A stretch of DNA of 64,000 nucleotides from Knufia peltigerae. Taxonomy: Eukaryota; Ascomycota; Eurotiomycetes; Chaetothyriales; Trichomeriaceae. The notes below the pieces were generated by a model. The model was not told where the DNA came from and did no database searches. It saw only the letters and a list, made by a program, of their open reading frames with translations. The DNA is taken from assembly GCA_030247855.1 (NCBI GenBank), contig JAPDRN010000129.1, positions 23,532 through 87,531 on the forward strand, given 5' to 3'. Positions 56,101 to 64,000 of the stretch are shown one piece after another. The number at the start of each line of letters is the position of its first letter. Within the stretch, counting starts at the first letter, position 1. The position numbers and the translations under genes were made by a program.

Positions 56101-56976
56101 TCAGGCCAGATCCGGCGGGGGCGCGACCTGCAGCGTGGTACGCACCTGGAACAATTCAGGGAAGAAGGTCAGTTCCAGCGCCTTGGCCAGGAAGCCCACG
56201 CCGGAGGAGCCGCCGGTGCCGCGCTTGAAGCCGATCACCCGCATCACCGTGCGCATGTGCCGGAACCGCCACAGCTGGAAGGCCGTTTCCAGGTCCACCA
56301 GGTCCTCGCACAGCGCGTACTCGCGCCAGTAGCGGTCGGTGTCCTGGTAGATGCGTTCGAAGACCGGCTGCAGGCTGTCGTCGGCCACGTGCGGCTGGGT
56401 CCAGTCGTGCGCCTCGTACACCGCCGGCACGGCATGGCCGAAGCGGGCCAGGTACTTCAGGAATTCCTCGTACAGGCTCGGCGCCTCCAGCACGGTGCGC
56501 AGCTGCGCCTGCCCGGCCGTGTCGTGCTCGAACACCTGCAGCATCTGCGCGTTCTTGTTGCCCAGCAGGAACTCGATGTAGCGGTACTGCAGCGACTGGA
56601 AGCCCGAGGACGGGCCGAGCACGTCGCGGAAGCCCATGTACTCGGACGGGGTGAGCGTTTCCAGTACCGACCACTGCTCGGTCAGCTGGCGCAGCACCTG
56701 CTTGCTGCGCGCCAGCACCTTGCGGCACTGCCAGACCTCGTCGCGCTGCAGGAAGCCGATCGCCGCACCCAGCTCATGGCCCAGCAGCTTCAGCCACAGC
56801 TCGGAGGTCTGGTGCTGGATGATGAAGAGCATCTCGTCGTGATGCGGCGGATTGGACAGCGGCTGCTGCGCGCTGAGCAGCTGGTCCAGCCGCAGGTAGC
56901 CGCCGTAGGTCAGCCGCCCCTGCAGGTCGGTGTGGATACCGGCTTCGAGATCGCGTTGGTTGTTGTCGACGGACAT
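56101..56976 (-). CDS. kynA: Tryptophan 2,3-dioxygenase
   Basis: A 291-aa haem dioxygenase starting the kynurenine pathway. Recognised by YGGYLRLDQLLSAQQPLS, DEMLFIIQHQTSELWLKLLG (haem-pocket His near the N-terminal domain), SGFQSLQYRYIEFLLGNK and WRFRHMRTVMRVIGFKRGTG, where the proximal His lies in FRHMRT. The GTGGSSGV substrate loop is intact. Length agrees with the Xanthomonas enzyme. No kynU/kynB neighbour is in the window. Confidence 0.97.
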   Translation of the reverse strand: MSVDNNQRDLEAGIHTDLQGRLTYGGYLRLDQLLSAQQPLSNPPHHDEMLFIIQHQTSELWLKLLGHELGAAIGFLQRDEVWQCRKVLARSKQVLRQLTEQWSVLETLTPSEYMGFRDVLGPSSGFQSLQYRYIEFLLGNKNAQMLQVFEHDTAGQAQLRTVLEAPSLYEEFLKYLARFGHAVPAVYEAHDWTQPHVADDSLQPVFERIYQDTDRYWREYALCEDLVDLETAFQLWRFRHMRTVMRVIGFKRGTGGSSGVGFLAKALELTFFPELFQVRTTLQVAPPPDLA

Positions 56977-57301
56977 GGGCGGGACCAGATCGGGGGCGGC
57001 AAGGGTAGCGCGTTGCTGCCGCGCTGGCAGCCGCGATGACCGTACCGGGGCGTGCGGCGCGGCTGTGGAACGGCCGTTGCGCGTGGAACCGTTCGCGCCG
57101 TTCTACTGGCGCTCAGCCCAGAGGCGTTTGTGATGCTTTGCAGCAATGGCTGAATACGTTGAAGTTATTGGCATCATGCACCCGGAAGGGGGTACAAAGG
57201 CGGGCAGGCCGTGCTGCGCCGCAGGAGAGCTTTTTCGTACGCATTCCTTAACATGGCGATTCATATCATTTGTAACTTCTCTGTCGAAGGTGCAGTACGC
57301 A
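56977..57301. other. 325-bp divergent intergenic region, kynA / 2-oxo acid dehydrogenase
   Basis: No RNA gene or SMAG element is visible. The right-hand 60 bp are AT-rich (TTAACATGGCG, CATATCATTTG) and should contain the dehydrogenase promoter. An open frame from 57146 runs into the E1 alpha gene but its translation is not conserved-looking. Confidence 0.5.
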
Positions 57302-58384
57302 ATGACGGTTGCCGCTGAGTTCAAGATCGAATACCTGCAGTATCTGGACACGGACGGCACGCTCGTCCGCGATGACCTGCCCGAAGCCCTGCGCGACCCG
57401 CGCGCCTTGCTGCCGATGTTCAAGCAGATGCTGTTCGTGCGTGTGTTCGACGGCAAGTCGATCGCGCTGCAGCGCACCGGCAAGCTGGGCACCTACGCGG
57501 CCTGCCTCGGCCACGAAGCCGCGCATGTGGGCATCGGCGCCTCAATGCAGAAGGACGACGTGTTCGCACCGTCCTACCGCGAATACGGCGCGATGTTCAT
57601 GCGGGGCGTGCGCCCGCACGACGTGCTGATGTACTGGGGCGGCGACGAGCGCGGCAACGACTACGGCGGCAATGCGGCCAAGGACTTCCCGTTCTGCGTG
57701 CCGATTTCCACCCAGTGCCTGCACGCCGCAGGCGCTGCGCTGAAGTTCAAGCTCAACAAGGAACCGCAGATCGCGGTGGCCGTGTGCGGCGACGGTGGCA
57801 GTTCCAAGACCGACTTCTACGCGGCACTGAATTCGGCCGGTGCCTACAAGCTGCCGCTGATCCTGTGCATCGTCAACAACGGCTGGGCCATCTCGGTCCC
57901 GCGTTCGGCCCAGACCGGTGCCGAGACGCTGGCACAGAAGGGCCTGGCCGGCGGCCTGCACTGCCTGCAGGTGGACGGCAACGATCTGATCGCGGTGATG
58001 GCCGCCATGCTGCAGGCGCGCGAACGTGCGCTGGCCGGCGACGGTGGCACCGTGCTGGAACTGATGACCTATCGCCTGTCCGACCACACCACCGCCGATG
58101 ACGCGCGCCGCTACCGCGACGACGCCGAAGTGAAGGATGCCTGGCAGCGCGAGCCGATGCTGCGCCTGCGCAAGTACCTGACCAACGCCGGTGTCTGGAG
58201 CGAGGAAGAAGAAGCCGCCTGGACCGCCGAGTGCGGCAAGCGCGTGGACGAGGAAGTGAACCTGTACCTCAACACGCCGGTGCAGCCGGTCGAGGCGATG
58301 TTCGATTTCCTCTATGCCGACCCGCCGCAGGACCTGCTGGCCCAGCGCGCCCAGGCGATCGCCCTGGAGCAGCGCCATGGATGA
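57302..58384 (+). CDS. 2-oxo acid dehydrogenase E1 component, alpha subunit (pyruvate or branched-chain)
   Basis: A 360-aa ThDP-dependent subunit. The ThDP motif is GDGGSSKTDF...IVNNGWAIS, with CLGHEAAHVGIGASM and DYGGNAAKDFPFC. The family is annotated as either pyruvate or branched-chain 2-oxo acid dehydrogenase E1 alpha. The YRLSDHTTADDARRYR motif (phosphorylation-loop region) is closest to branched-chain and Bacillus-type PDH enzymes. Xanthomonads are rich in iso-branched fatty acids, which need branched-chain acyl-CoA primers, so the branched-chain assignment is attractive. ATG 57302 chosen; GTG at 57290 is an alternative. First gene of a four-gene operon. Confidence 0.9.
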   Translation: MTVAAEFKIEYLQYLDTDGTLVRDDLPEALRDPRALLPMFKQMLFVRVFDGKSIALQRTGKLGTYAACLGHEAAHVGIGASMQKDDVFAPSYREYGAMFMRGVRPHDVLMYWGGDERGNDYGGNAAKDFPFCVPISTQCLHAAGAALKFKLNKEPQIAVAVCGDGGSSKTDFYAALNSAGAYKLPLILCIVNNGWAISVPRSAQTGAETLAQKGLAGGLHCLQVDGNDLIAVMAAMLQARERALAGDGGTVLELMTYRLSDHTTADDARRYRDDAEVKDAWQREPMLRLRKYLTNAGVWSEEEEAAWTAECGKRVDEEVNLYLNTPVQPVEAMFDFLYADPPQDLLAQRAQAIALEQRHG

Positions 58385-58457
58385 GATCAAGAGCGGCGCG
58401 TCCAGCGCGCACACCAACGCCGCCGACAGCGCTGCCGTCGCGCGCGGAGAACAGAAC

Positions 58458-59444
58458 ATGACCGACACCCCGATCACCCTCATCGAAGCCATCACCCAGG
58501 CACTGGCCTGGGAGCTGGAGCACGACAAGTCGGTGCTGGTGCTGGGCGAAGACGTGGGCGTCAACGGCGGCGTGTTCCGCGCCACCGCAGGCCTGCAGCA
58601 GCGCTTCGGCGCCGACCGCATCCTCGACACCCCGCTGGATGAAACCACCATCGCCGGCCTCACCATCGGCCTGGCCGCACAGGGCATGAAGCCGGTGGCC
58701 GAAGCCCAGTTCGATGGCTTCATGTACCCGATGGTCGACCACATCATCTGCCACGCCGCGCGCCTGCGTTACCGCACCCGTGGCCGCCTGCACTGTCCGA
58801 TGGTGCTGCGCGTGCCGTGGGGCGGCGGCATCCGTGCGCCGGAGCACCACAGCGAAGCCAACGAAGCGATCTTCACCAACGTGCCGGGCCTGCGCGTGGT
58901 GCTGCCGTCCTCGCCGCAGCGCGCCTATGGCCTGCTGCTGGCCGCGATCCGCGAGCCGGATCCGGTGATCTACATGGAGCCCAAGCGCATCTATCGCCAG
59001 TACAAGGAAGTGGTCGTCAACGACGGCGAAGCCTTGCCGCTGGACGTGTGCTTCGTGCTGCGCGATGGCACCGACGTGACCCTGGTGACCTGGGGCGCGC
59101 AGGTGAAGGAAGCGCTGGAAGCAGCCGACAAGCTGGCCGGCGAAGGCATCAGTGCCGAAGTCATCGATGTGGCCACGCTGCGTCCGCTGGACTTCGCCAC
59201 CATCGCCGAGTCGGTGGCCAAGACCGGCCGCTGCGTGATCGTGCAGGAGGCCCCGAAGACCGCGGGCTTCGGCGCGGAAATCGCCGCACGCCTGGCCGAG
59301 GAATCGCTGTACGACCTGCTGGCTCCGGTCGAGCGCGTTACCGGCTACGACACCCACATTCCGCTGTTCCGCCTGGAGATGAAGTATCTGCCGAGCGTGG
59401 AGCGGATCGTGGCGGCGGCCAAGCGCGCGGTGGCGGCAGGCTGA
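58458..59444 (+). CDS. 2-oxo acid dehydrogenase E1 component, beta subunit
   Basis: A 328-aa transketolase-like subunit pairing with E1 alpha: TLIEAITQALAWELEHDKSV, VLGEDVGVNGGVFRATAGL, PVAEAQFDGFMYPMVDHI, LPSSPQRAYGLLLAAIREPD, and the C-terminal VEVIDVATLRP-like SAEVIDVATLRPLDFATI. Two starts are possible: ATG 58377, overlapping E1 alpha by 8 nt, and ATG 58458 with GGAGA 7 nt upstream. The second gives the usual 325-330 aa length and is used here. Confidence 0.92.
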   Translation: MTDTPITLIEAITQALAWELEHDKSVLVLGEDVGVNGGVFRATAGLQQRFGADRILDTPLDETTIAGLTIGLAAQGMKPVAEAQFDGFMYPMVDHIICHAARLRYRTRGRLHCPMVLRVPWGGGIRAPEHHSEANEAIFTNVPGLRVVLPSSPQRAYGLLLAAIREPDPVIYMEPKRIYRQYKEVVVNDGEALPLDVCFVLRDGTDVTLVTWGAQVKEALEAADKLAGEGISAEVIDVATLRPLDFATIAESVAKTGRCVIVQEAPKTAGFGAEIAARLAEESLYDLLAPVERVTGYDTHIPLFRLEMKYLPSVERIVAAAKRAVAAG

Positions 59445-59445
59445 C

Positions 59446-59799
59446 ATGCGGGCCCGCCTTCTCGGGGCTTACCGCAGCCAGTATCCCAACCCGCTCCGGT
59501 TCCGCACCGGCCAGATCGTCGAAGTAGGCGTACGTGACGAGGAATGGCCGGCGTTTGCCTGGGTGCGCACCAGTGATGGGCGCGCCGGATGGGCACCGGT
59601 AGCGTGGTTGCAGCTGTTGGACGATGGTCGCGCAGAAGCCCTGCGCGACTATGACGCCCGCGAGCTGGATGTGGAGAACGGCGAGATGGTCAAGCTTCAT
59701 CACGAACACGGCGGGTGGTGGTGGTCCGAGCGCGCCAATGGCGCGACGGGCTGGTTGCCTGCCCGCGAACTGGAACTGCTGGAAGAGAACTGCAAATGA
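59446..59799 (+). CDS. SH3-like domain protein inside the dehydrogenase operon
   Basis: A 117-aa protein made of two short beta-rich repeats of SH3 type (PNPLRFRTGQIVEVGVRD with DGRAGWAPVAWLQLL, then ALRDYDARELDVENGEMV with GATGWLPARELELL; ALRDYDA echoes the ALYDY motif of SH3 domains). It begins 1 bp after E1 beta and overlaps E2 by 4 nt (ATGA), so its synthesis is coupled to the complex. Prokaryotic SH3 folds bind peptides or proteins. A scaffolding role for the complex is possible but unsupported. Confidence 0.82.
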   Translation: MRARLLGAYRSQYPNPLRFRTGQIVEVGVRDEEWPAFAWVRTSDGRAGWAPVAWLQLLDDGRAEALRDYDARELDVENGEMVKLHHEHGGWWWSERANGATGWLPARELELLEENCK

Positions 59800-61190
59800 G
59801 CCAGACCAAGAACTTCAACCTGCCCGACCTGGGCGAAGGCCTGCCGGACGCGACCATCGTCGAGTGGTTCGTCAAGGAAGGCGATGTGATCAAGCTGGAC
59901 GAGCCGCTGGTCTCGATGGAAACCGCCAAGGCCGTCGTCGAAGTGCCCTCGCCGTTCTCTGGCACGGTGCTGAAGTTGTCCGGCGCTGCCGGCGACATCA
60001 TCCCGACCGGCGCGGTGCTGGCCAGCTTCGCGCTGGACCCGAACCTGCCGCAGCGCGCTGACGGCCAGGACACCGGCCACAGCCACGGCCATGCCGCTCC
60101 GGCGGCTCCGGCCGCACCGACGCCGCCGCCGCTGCCGACCGCAGCCGCCCCGGTAGCTGCTGAAGAAGCCAAGCCGGCCGCCGCCGAGCGTGATGACGCC
60201 GGCACCGTGGTCGGCGCGATGCAGAGCTCCAACGCGGTGCATGCCGAACAGGCGCTGGCAGTTGGCGGCGTCAAGGCCGTACCGGCCGTGCGTGCCACCG
60301 CGCGCAAGCTGGGCGTGGACCTGAGCCGCGTGCGTGCCACCGGCACCGATGGCGCGGTGACCATGGCCGACGTCAAGCAGGCCGCCGCCGACGGCAGCGC
60401 GAAGATCGGCGCGGCACCGGCAGCGGTTGCTGCACCGGCGGCTGCCGCACCGGCTCCGGCGCAGGTGGCCGCGCCGGTACAGTCCGACGCACGCACCCCG
60501 CTGTCCGCCGCTGGCAAGCCGATGCGCACCCAGCCGCCGGGCGTGGTTGCCAAGGGCCAGCCGGAGCCGCTGAAGGGCGTGCGCCGCAACATGGCGCGTG
60601 TCATGGCCGATGCGCACAGCAAGGTCGTGCCGACCACGCTGAACGACGACGCCGACATCCACGCCTGGCTGCCGGGCAACGACGTCACCGCCCGCCTGGT
60701 GCGCTCGATCGTGGTCGCCGCGCAGAAGGTGCCGGCGATGAACGCCTGGTTCGACGGTGAAGCGCTGACCCGCACCCTGCATGCGCAGGTCGACATCGGC
60801 ATTGCCGTGGATACCGACGACGGCCTGTTCGTGCCGGCCCTGCGCAATGCCGACATGCTCGACGCACGGGGCATCCGCGAAGGCGTGAACCGTCTGCGCG
60901 AGCAGGTGGAAGCGCGTTCGATCGCTGCCTCGGAACTGAGCGGCTACACCATCTCGCTGTCCAACTTCGGCATGTTCGCCGGCCGCTACGCGACCCCGGT
61001 CGTGGTGCCGCCGTGCGTGGCCATCGTCGGTGCCGGCCGTGCCCGCCACCAGATGACCCCGGTGATGGGCGGCGTGGAAGCGCACAAGGTCATTCCGCTG
61101 TCGGTGACGTTCGACCACCGCGCCGCCACCGGCGGTGAAGCGGCCCGCTTCCTGCGCGCGATGATGGACGATCTGGCGCTGGCCAGCTGA
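59796..61190 (+). CDS. 2-oxo acid dehydrogenase E2 component (dihydrolipoyl acyltransferase)
   Basis: A 464-aa acyltransferase core subunit. The lipoyl domain is at 1-80 (lipoyl Lys in SMETAKAVVEVPSP). A His/Ala/Pro-rich linker follows, then a peripheral-subunit-binding domain (VPAVRATARKLGVDLSRVRA) and the catalytic domain (GVRRNMARVMADAHSKV). Near the end the active-site motif reads FDHRAATGGEAARF. The catalytic His is present, but the usual DHRxxDG has Thr instead of Asp. The E3 gene is not in the window. A terminator follows 62 bp after the stop. Confidence 0.93.
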   Translation: MSQTKNFNLPDLGEGLPDATIVEWFVKEGDVIKLDEPLVSMETAKAVVEVPSPFSGTVLKLSGAAGDIIPTGAVLASFALDPNLPQRADGQDTGHSHGHAAPAAPAAPTPPPLPTAAAPVAAEEAKPAAAERDDAGTVVGAMQSSNAVHAEQALAVGGVKAVPAVRATARKLGVDLSRVRATGTDGAVTMADVKQAAADGSAKIGAAPAAVAAPAAAAPAPAQVAAPVQSDARTPLSAAGKPMRTQPPGVVAKGQPEPLKGVRRNMARVMADAHSKVVPTTLNDDADIHAWLPGNDVTARLVRSIVVAAQKVPAMNAWFDGEALTRTLHAQVDIGIAVDTDDGLFVPALRNADMLDARGIREGVNRLREQVEARSIAASELSGYTISLSNFGMFAGRYATPVVVPPCVAIVGAGRARHQMTPVMGGVEAHKVIPLSVTFDHRAATGGEAARFLRAMMDDLALAS

Positions 61191-61223
61191 TCGGGTGGGT
61201 GCCATCGACGAACTGATCGGTGG

Positions 61224-61243
61224 GTGCCAACCTTGGTTGGCAC
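61224..61243. repeat. GTGCCAACC/GGTTGGCAC palindrome
   Basis: A 9-bp stem with a 2-nt loop, a SMAG-like unit with GGTGG instead of GTAG at its head, just upstream of the E2 terminator. Confidence 0.7.
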
Positions 61244-61251
61244 ATGAATAG

Positions 61252-61281
61252 AAAACGCCGGGCATTGCCCGGCGTTTTTTT
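61252..61281 (+). terminator. Rho-independent terminator of the dehydrogenase operon
   Basis: An AAACGCCGGGC / GCCCGGCGTTT stem with an ATT loop, followed by a T-run of several bases. Confidence 0.9.
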
Positions 61282-61297
61282 ACGCACGGGGCGACGA

Positions 61298-61684
61298 TCA
61301 ATCGCGTGCAACCATGCCCTCGGCGCGGCTGTAGACACGCAGGCGGTGACCATCGGGGTCGACACCGACGAAGGTGTGGCCGAATTCCAGCGTTACCGGC
61401 GCCTGGGTGATGCGCACGCCAAGCCCGCGCCACTCGTCGTGCATGCGCTGCACCGTTGCTGCATCTACCACCACCATCGCCAGTTCAGCGGCGCCGGCCT
61501 GCGCATCCACCGGCGGCTGCACGTCATCGCGCTGCCAAAGGCCGAGCGCGGCGCCATCGCCGAGCAGGAACAGGGCAAAGCCGGGCGACTGTTCGACCGG
61601 TGCCGTGCCGAGGATGCCGCGGTAGAAGGTGGCGCTGGTGGCAACGTCGCGCACGTACTGCAGCAGGGTGCTTGGCTTGAACAT
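61298..61684 (-). CDS. VOC family (glyoxalase/bleomycin-resistance fold) protein
   Basis: A 128-aa VOC protein made of two beta-alpha-beta-beta-beta modules: LLQYVRDVATSATFYRGILG, GFALFLLGDGAALGLWQRDD, and the second half ELAMVVVDAATVQRMHDEW ending TFVGVDPDGHRLRVYS. It is similar to small antibiotic-binding or dioxygenase-like members; catalytic metal ligands are not complete enough to name a reaction. Convergent with the dehydrogenase operon. Confidence 0.87.
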   Translation of the reverse strand: MFKPSTLLQYVRDVATSATFYRGILGTAPVEQSPGFALFLLGDGAALGLWQRDDVQPPVDAQAGAAELAMVVVDAATVQRMHDEWRGLGVRITQAPVTLEFGHTFVGVDPDGHRLRVYSRAEGMVARD

Positions 61685-61782
61685 GGGAAAGCTCCGTGGT
61701 TGGGAGCGGTCATGGTGGCCCTGCCCTGCTGACAGATCCTGTCAGCAGCGTCGAACCTGCTCTGCTGCTGGTGCTCTGGCCC

Positions 61783-61902
61783 TGGTAGATGTCGAGCTTG
61801 CTCGACTGCTCTCCGCGAGCAGCAAGAGCAGTCGAGCAAGCTCGACATCTACCAAGAGCAGCGAGCAACGACCAGAAGCGGTCGAGCAGGCTCGACCTCT
61901 AC
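61783..61902. repeat. SMAG trio with a 30-bp perfect inverted repeat
   Basis: A plus-reading element (61785-61806) and a minus-reading element (61831-61852) form a perfect 30-bp inverted repeat, 61783-61812 against 61825-61854, with a 12-nt loop. A third element, minus-reading with one base changed, lies at 61881-61902. The stem subtype is GTCGAGC/GCTCGAC. Confidence 0.9.
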
Positions 61903-61915
61903 CAAAACGGATACG

Positions 61916-62623
61916 TCACGAACGGTCCAGCCAATCCGGGGCGATGCCCTGCGCCTTCTGCCAGCGCCGCAGCAAGGTGGCGCGCGGCACAAGATAATGA
62001 TCCGGCAGTGCACGCACACGGCGGATGCGATCCAGGCGGAAATGACGGAAGTCCTCGCGGCCCTCGCACCACGCCGCCAGCATGGGCACTTCATCGAAGT
62101 ACCCCAGTGCGAACGGCCAGACCACGCGCTCGCTGCGCCGTCCCTGCGCATCTTCATAGGCGAACTGCAGCCGCTGCTGCGTGCCCACCGCTTCGCGCAC
62201 GGCCTGCAGGCGCGCCGGTGGCACGGTAGCCGCCGTACGCGACGGGCCCACGCGCAAGCCGCTGTCACGCAGCGCCTCGCGTCGCGCCGCCGGCAGCACG
62301 TGCGCGATGCGCGCCAACGCATCACGCGCGGCCTCGGCCAGCGCCGGCTCGGTGCGTGCCGCCACCCAGCGCAGGCCCAGCACCAGGGCGTCGATCTCGG
62401 CCGGTGGCAAGGTCAGCGGCGGCAGCACATCGCCCGGTTCCAGCTGGTAGCCGACACCGGCTTCCCCGCGCAGGTCGGCGCCCTGCTCGCGCAGCGTTTC
62501 AATATCGCGGTACAGCGTACGCAGGCTGATGCCCAGTTCCTCGGCCAGCGCCTGCCCGGCCACTGGACGGCGGTGGCGGCGCAGCACCTGCAGCAGCTGG
62601 TTCAGGCGTAGCGCGCGGGACAT
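61916..62623 (-). CDS. YafY family HTH/WYL transcriptional regulator
   Basis: A 235-aa regulator. The N-terminal DeoR-type helix-turn-helix is LLQVLRRHRRPVAGQALAEE, then LGISLRTLYRDIETLREQG. The WYL domain follows (FAYEDAQGRRSERVVWPFAL, then GYFDEVPMLAAWCEGREDFRHF), where the W-Y-L triad is relaxed. WYL domains bind ligands such as nucleic acids. It overlaps the upstream oxidoreductase gene by one base (TGATG), so the two are coupled. Confidence 0.88.
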   Translation of the reverse strand: MSRALRLNQLLQVLRRHRRPVAGQALAEELGISLRTLYRDIETLREQGADLRGEAGVGYQLEPGDVLPPLTLPPAEIDALVLGLRWVAARTEPALAEAARDALARIAHVLPAARREALRDSGLRVGPSRTAATVPPARLQAVREAVGTQQRLQFAYEDAQGRRSERVVWPFALGYFDEVPMLAAWCEGREDFRHFRLDRIRRVRALPDHYLVPRATLLRRWQKAQGIAPDWLDRS

Positions 62624-63258
62624 CAGCCGACCAGATCGCGCGACGGCACCACGTGCTCGCCCGGCTTTGCCGCCAGCACCGCGTCCACCAGCGCGTGCGC
62701 AATCTCCGGTGCCGGATTGATCCGCCAAGCGCGTGGCAACACCGGCCCCAGCACGCCCAGTACCTGCAGCGCGAAGTGTTCGCCACGGCGGACCGCCTGC
62801 CGCTCACCGCCGATCAGCCCCGGCCGCACCAGCGTCAGCGACGGGAACCGCAACGCGCGCAGGTCGCGCTCCAGCTCGCCTTTGACCCGGCTGTAGAAGA
62901 TCGACGAACGCGGGTTGGCGCCTGCGGCCGAGTTCAGCGCGAAGGCCTGGGCACCCTGCGCGAGGGCCAAGCGGGCGAAGGCCAGCGGATAGTCGTGGTC
63001 GATGCGATGGAACGCCTCGCGGCTGCCGGCCTGGGCGATGGTGCTGCCCAGGGCGCAGATCACCGCGTCCATCCGGGCCCAGTCCGGCGCATCGGGCAGC
63101 CGGGCGAAGTCGAGCACCGGGTTGTGCAGTTTCCCGTGCGGCGCAGCCAGCGAGCGACGGCTGGGCGCGACCACGGCGCTGCAGCGCGGGTCGGCCAGCA
63201 GCTGCGACAGGGCGTGGCCTCCGACCAGTCCCGTCGCCCCCAGCAACATCACACGCAT
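62623..63258 (-). CDS. NAD(P)-binding Rossmann oxidoreductase
   Basis: A 211-aa extended-SDR-like protein with the start MRVMLLGATGLVGGHALSQL (GATGLVG dinucleotide motif), ALGSTIAQAGSREAFHRIDHD, NSAAGANPRSSIFYSRVKGE with a YxxxK-type pair (YSRVK) and LVRPGLIGGERQ. It resembles human HTATIP2/TIP30-like and bacterial YbjT-like proteins. Overlaps the YafY regulator by one base. Substrate unknown. Confidence 0.87.
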   Translation of the reverse strand: MRVMLLGATGLVGGHALSQLLADPRCSAVVAPSRRSLAAPHGKLHNPVLDFARLPDAPDWARMDAVICALGSTIAQAGSREAFHRIDHDYPLAFARLALAQGAQAFALNSAAGANPRSSIFYSRVKGELERDLRALRFPSLTLVRPGLIGGERQAVRRGEHFALQVLGVLGPVLPRAWRINPAPEIAHALVDAVLAAKPGEHVVPSRDLVG

Positions 63259-63366
63259 ACCCACCTCCACTGCGGCATCCTGTCGCCCATCCTATCGGTT
63301 CAAGCCACCGCCGGTTGCGCCGATATGCTGTGACCAGCCCCCCCCTGCCATCCCAGGATGCGTTCC

Positions 63367-64000
63367 ATGACGGACCAGCCCGACCCCCGCCCTGCCCCCG
63401 GTACCGCCATCGGGCCGCCTGCGCGCGTGCGCGCGGTGGTCGATGACGGGCGCGGCGACCGGGTGGTGCTGCAGGGTGGGAACAGCGTGGCGTTGCAGCA
63501 GCTGTTTGCCGGGGCCGATGCACCCGAGCCGCTGCTGGCTGCCTTCGCCAATGGCATGGCCACCTTGCCGGGCGAGCTGGGCGACATGGGTGATCGCCTG
63601 CAGTCGGCGCAGGCCAGTGCCGATTGGCCGCGCTATGGCCGGGCGATGCGGCAGCTGATCGACAAGTACATCCGCACCATCGACCAGCACTCACCCGATG
63701 GCCAGCCCGACAGCCTGCGCCTGTCCGAGCAGTTGCGGTTGCTGCTGGGCGGCGCGGTGGTGGCACTGCTGCAGCACGATCCCGACCTGCGCGAGCAGGC
63801 CCAGGCCCTGGCCGTACGCCTGCGCCAATGGCAACCGGGCGCGGCACTGGAGCCGATCGAACAGGGCGCGCGCGAGCTGGGCCACCAGATCGGCGTGCGC
63901 GCCGAAAGCTGGCAGGAACAGCAGGCGCTGTTGCTTGAGTTGTTCGCCCTGCTGCTGGAGAACGTCAGCGAGCTGCTGGATGACCGCAGCTGGCTGCAGG
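63367..64000 (+). CDS. N-terminal part of a large protein, probably a GGDEF diguanylate cyclase (truncated by the window)
   Basis: 211 codons are open from ATG 63367 to the window end with no stop. The sequence is soluble and helical (SVALQQLFAGADAPEPLLAA, RLSEQLRLLLGGAVVALLQ, ending LFALLLENVSELLDDRSWLQ). The last segment resembles the region found just before GGDEF domains in some xanthomonad and pseudomonad diguanylate cyclases. The GGDEF domain itself is outside the window, so the call is tentative. GTTCC upstream gives no clear SD. Confidence 0.5.
   Translation, partial: MTDQPDPRPAPGTAIGPPARVRAVVDDGRGDRVVLQGGNSVALQQLFAGADAPEPLLAAFANGMATLPGELGDMGDRLQSAQASADWPRYGRAMRQLIDKYIRTIDQHSPDGQPDSLRLSEQLRLLLGGAVVALLQHDPDLREQAQALAVRLRQWQPGAALEPIEQGARELGHQIGVRAESWQEQQALLLELFALLLENVSELLDDRSWLQ

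Overview
The window looks like chromosome from a member of the Stenotrophomonas maltophilia complex (Xanthomonadaceae). Four things point there: high GC; a Clp-type CRP homologue; a T4SS effector with an XVIPCD-like C-terminus; and more than 25 short palindromes headed by GTAG, matching the SMAG REP family described for S. maltophilia. Almost all of the sequence is ordinary core genome with tight gene packing. No prophage, integron, insertion sequence, rRNA operon or CRISPR array is visible.

Layout. 1-7.8 kb: Fur-box-controlled TonB receptor, FUSC-family membrane protein, SDR, and an MFS-PlsC fusion that carries an assembly gap (98 N between two identical 79-bp blocks). 7.9-9.5 kb: two tandem CD225/dispanin proteins and a DUF2752 protein, then a repeat-rich spacer with two very long hairpins. 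9.5-14 kb: ampE, nudC, erpA, bactofilin, DUF6776-like protein, DUF4126-like protein. 14-18.1 kb: a degenerate REC-GGDEF-EAL protein abutting a hybrid histidine kinase. 18.1-21.1 kb: bfr, bfd with a Fur box over its promoter, rppH, tRNA-Met, tRNA-Gln, rpsI, rplM. 21.2-25 kb: coq7, sugE with a structured leader, speD, clp, a TauE/SafE permease. 25.1-30.7 kb: trpE, SIMPL protein, trpG, trpD, trpC and a HAD hydrolase, all on the minus strand.

30.9-34.2 kb: the most interesting locus, a lipase-like T4SS effector with an XVIPCD-like tail, divergent from an ankyrin-repeat lipoprotein that is a candidate immunity protein. 34.2-38.8 kb: yegS-like lipid kinase, a candidate orphan small RNA, a GNAT, rpe, a J-domain protein, purC, an Mpo1-like protein. 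39-45 kb: a six-gene Mrp/Pha cation/proton antiporter operon (AB-C-D-E-F-G), then a Ca2+/Na+ exchanger. 46-50.6 kb: a lipoprotein, an unknown protein, hmgA, hppD and a divergent MarR regulator (homogentisate pathway). 50.6-54.4 kb: a 541-bp gene-poor stretch with a long inverted repeat, a small ORF plus a DUF1016/YhcG PD-(D/E)XK nuclease, a membrane protein and a thioredoxin-fold lipoprotein. 54.4-57 kb: POT peptide symporter and kynA. 57.3-61.2 kb: 2-oxo acid dehydrogenase E1 alpha, E1 beta, an SH3-like protein and E2 in one operon. 61.3-64 kb: VOC protein, WYL regulator with an NAD(P)-binding oxidoreductase, and the 5' end of a gene that runs off the window and probably encodes a diguanylate cyclase.

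Themes: iron handling under probable Fur control (TonB receptor, bfd/bfr); tryptophan synthesis in one part and aromatic catabolism (kynA, hppD, hmgA) in another; cyclic-di-GMP signalling (degenerate EAL protein, Clp, the truncated final gene); and interbacterial competition (the T4SS effector). Functional calls rest on motif recognition by eye. No database search or folding calculation was run.
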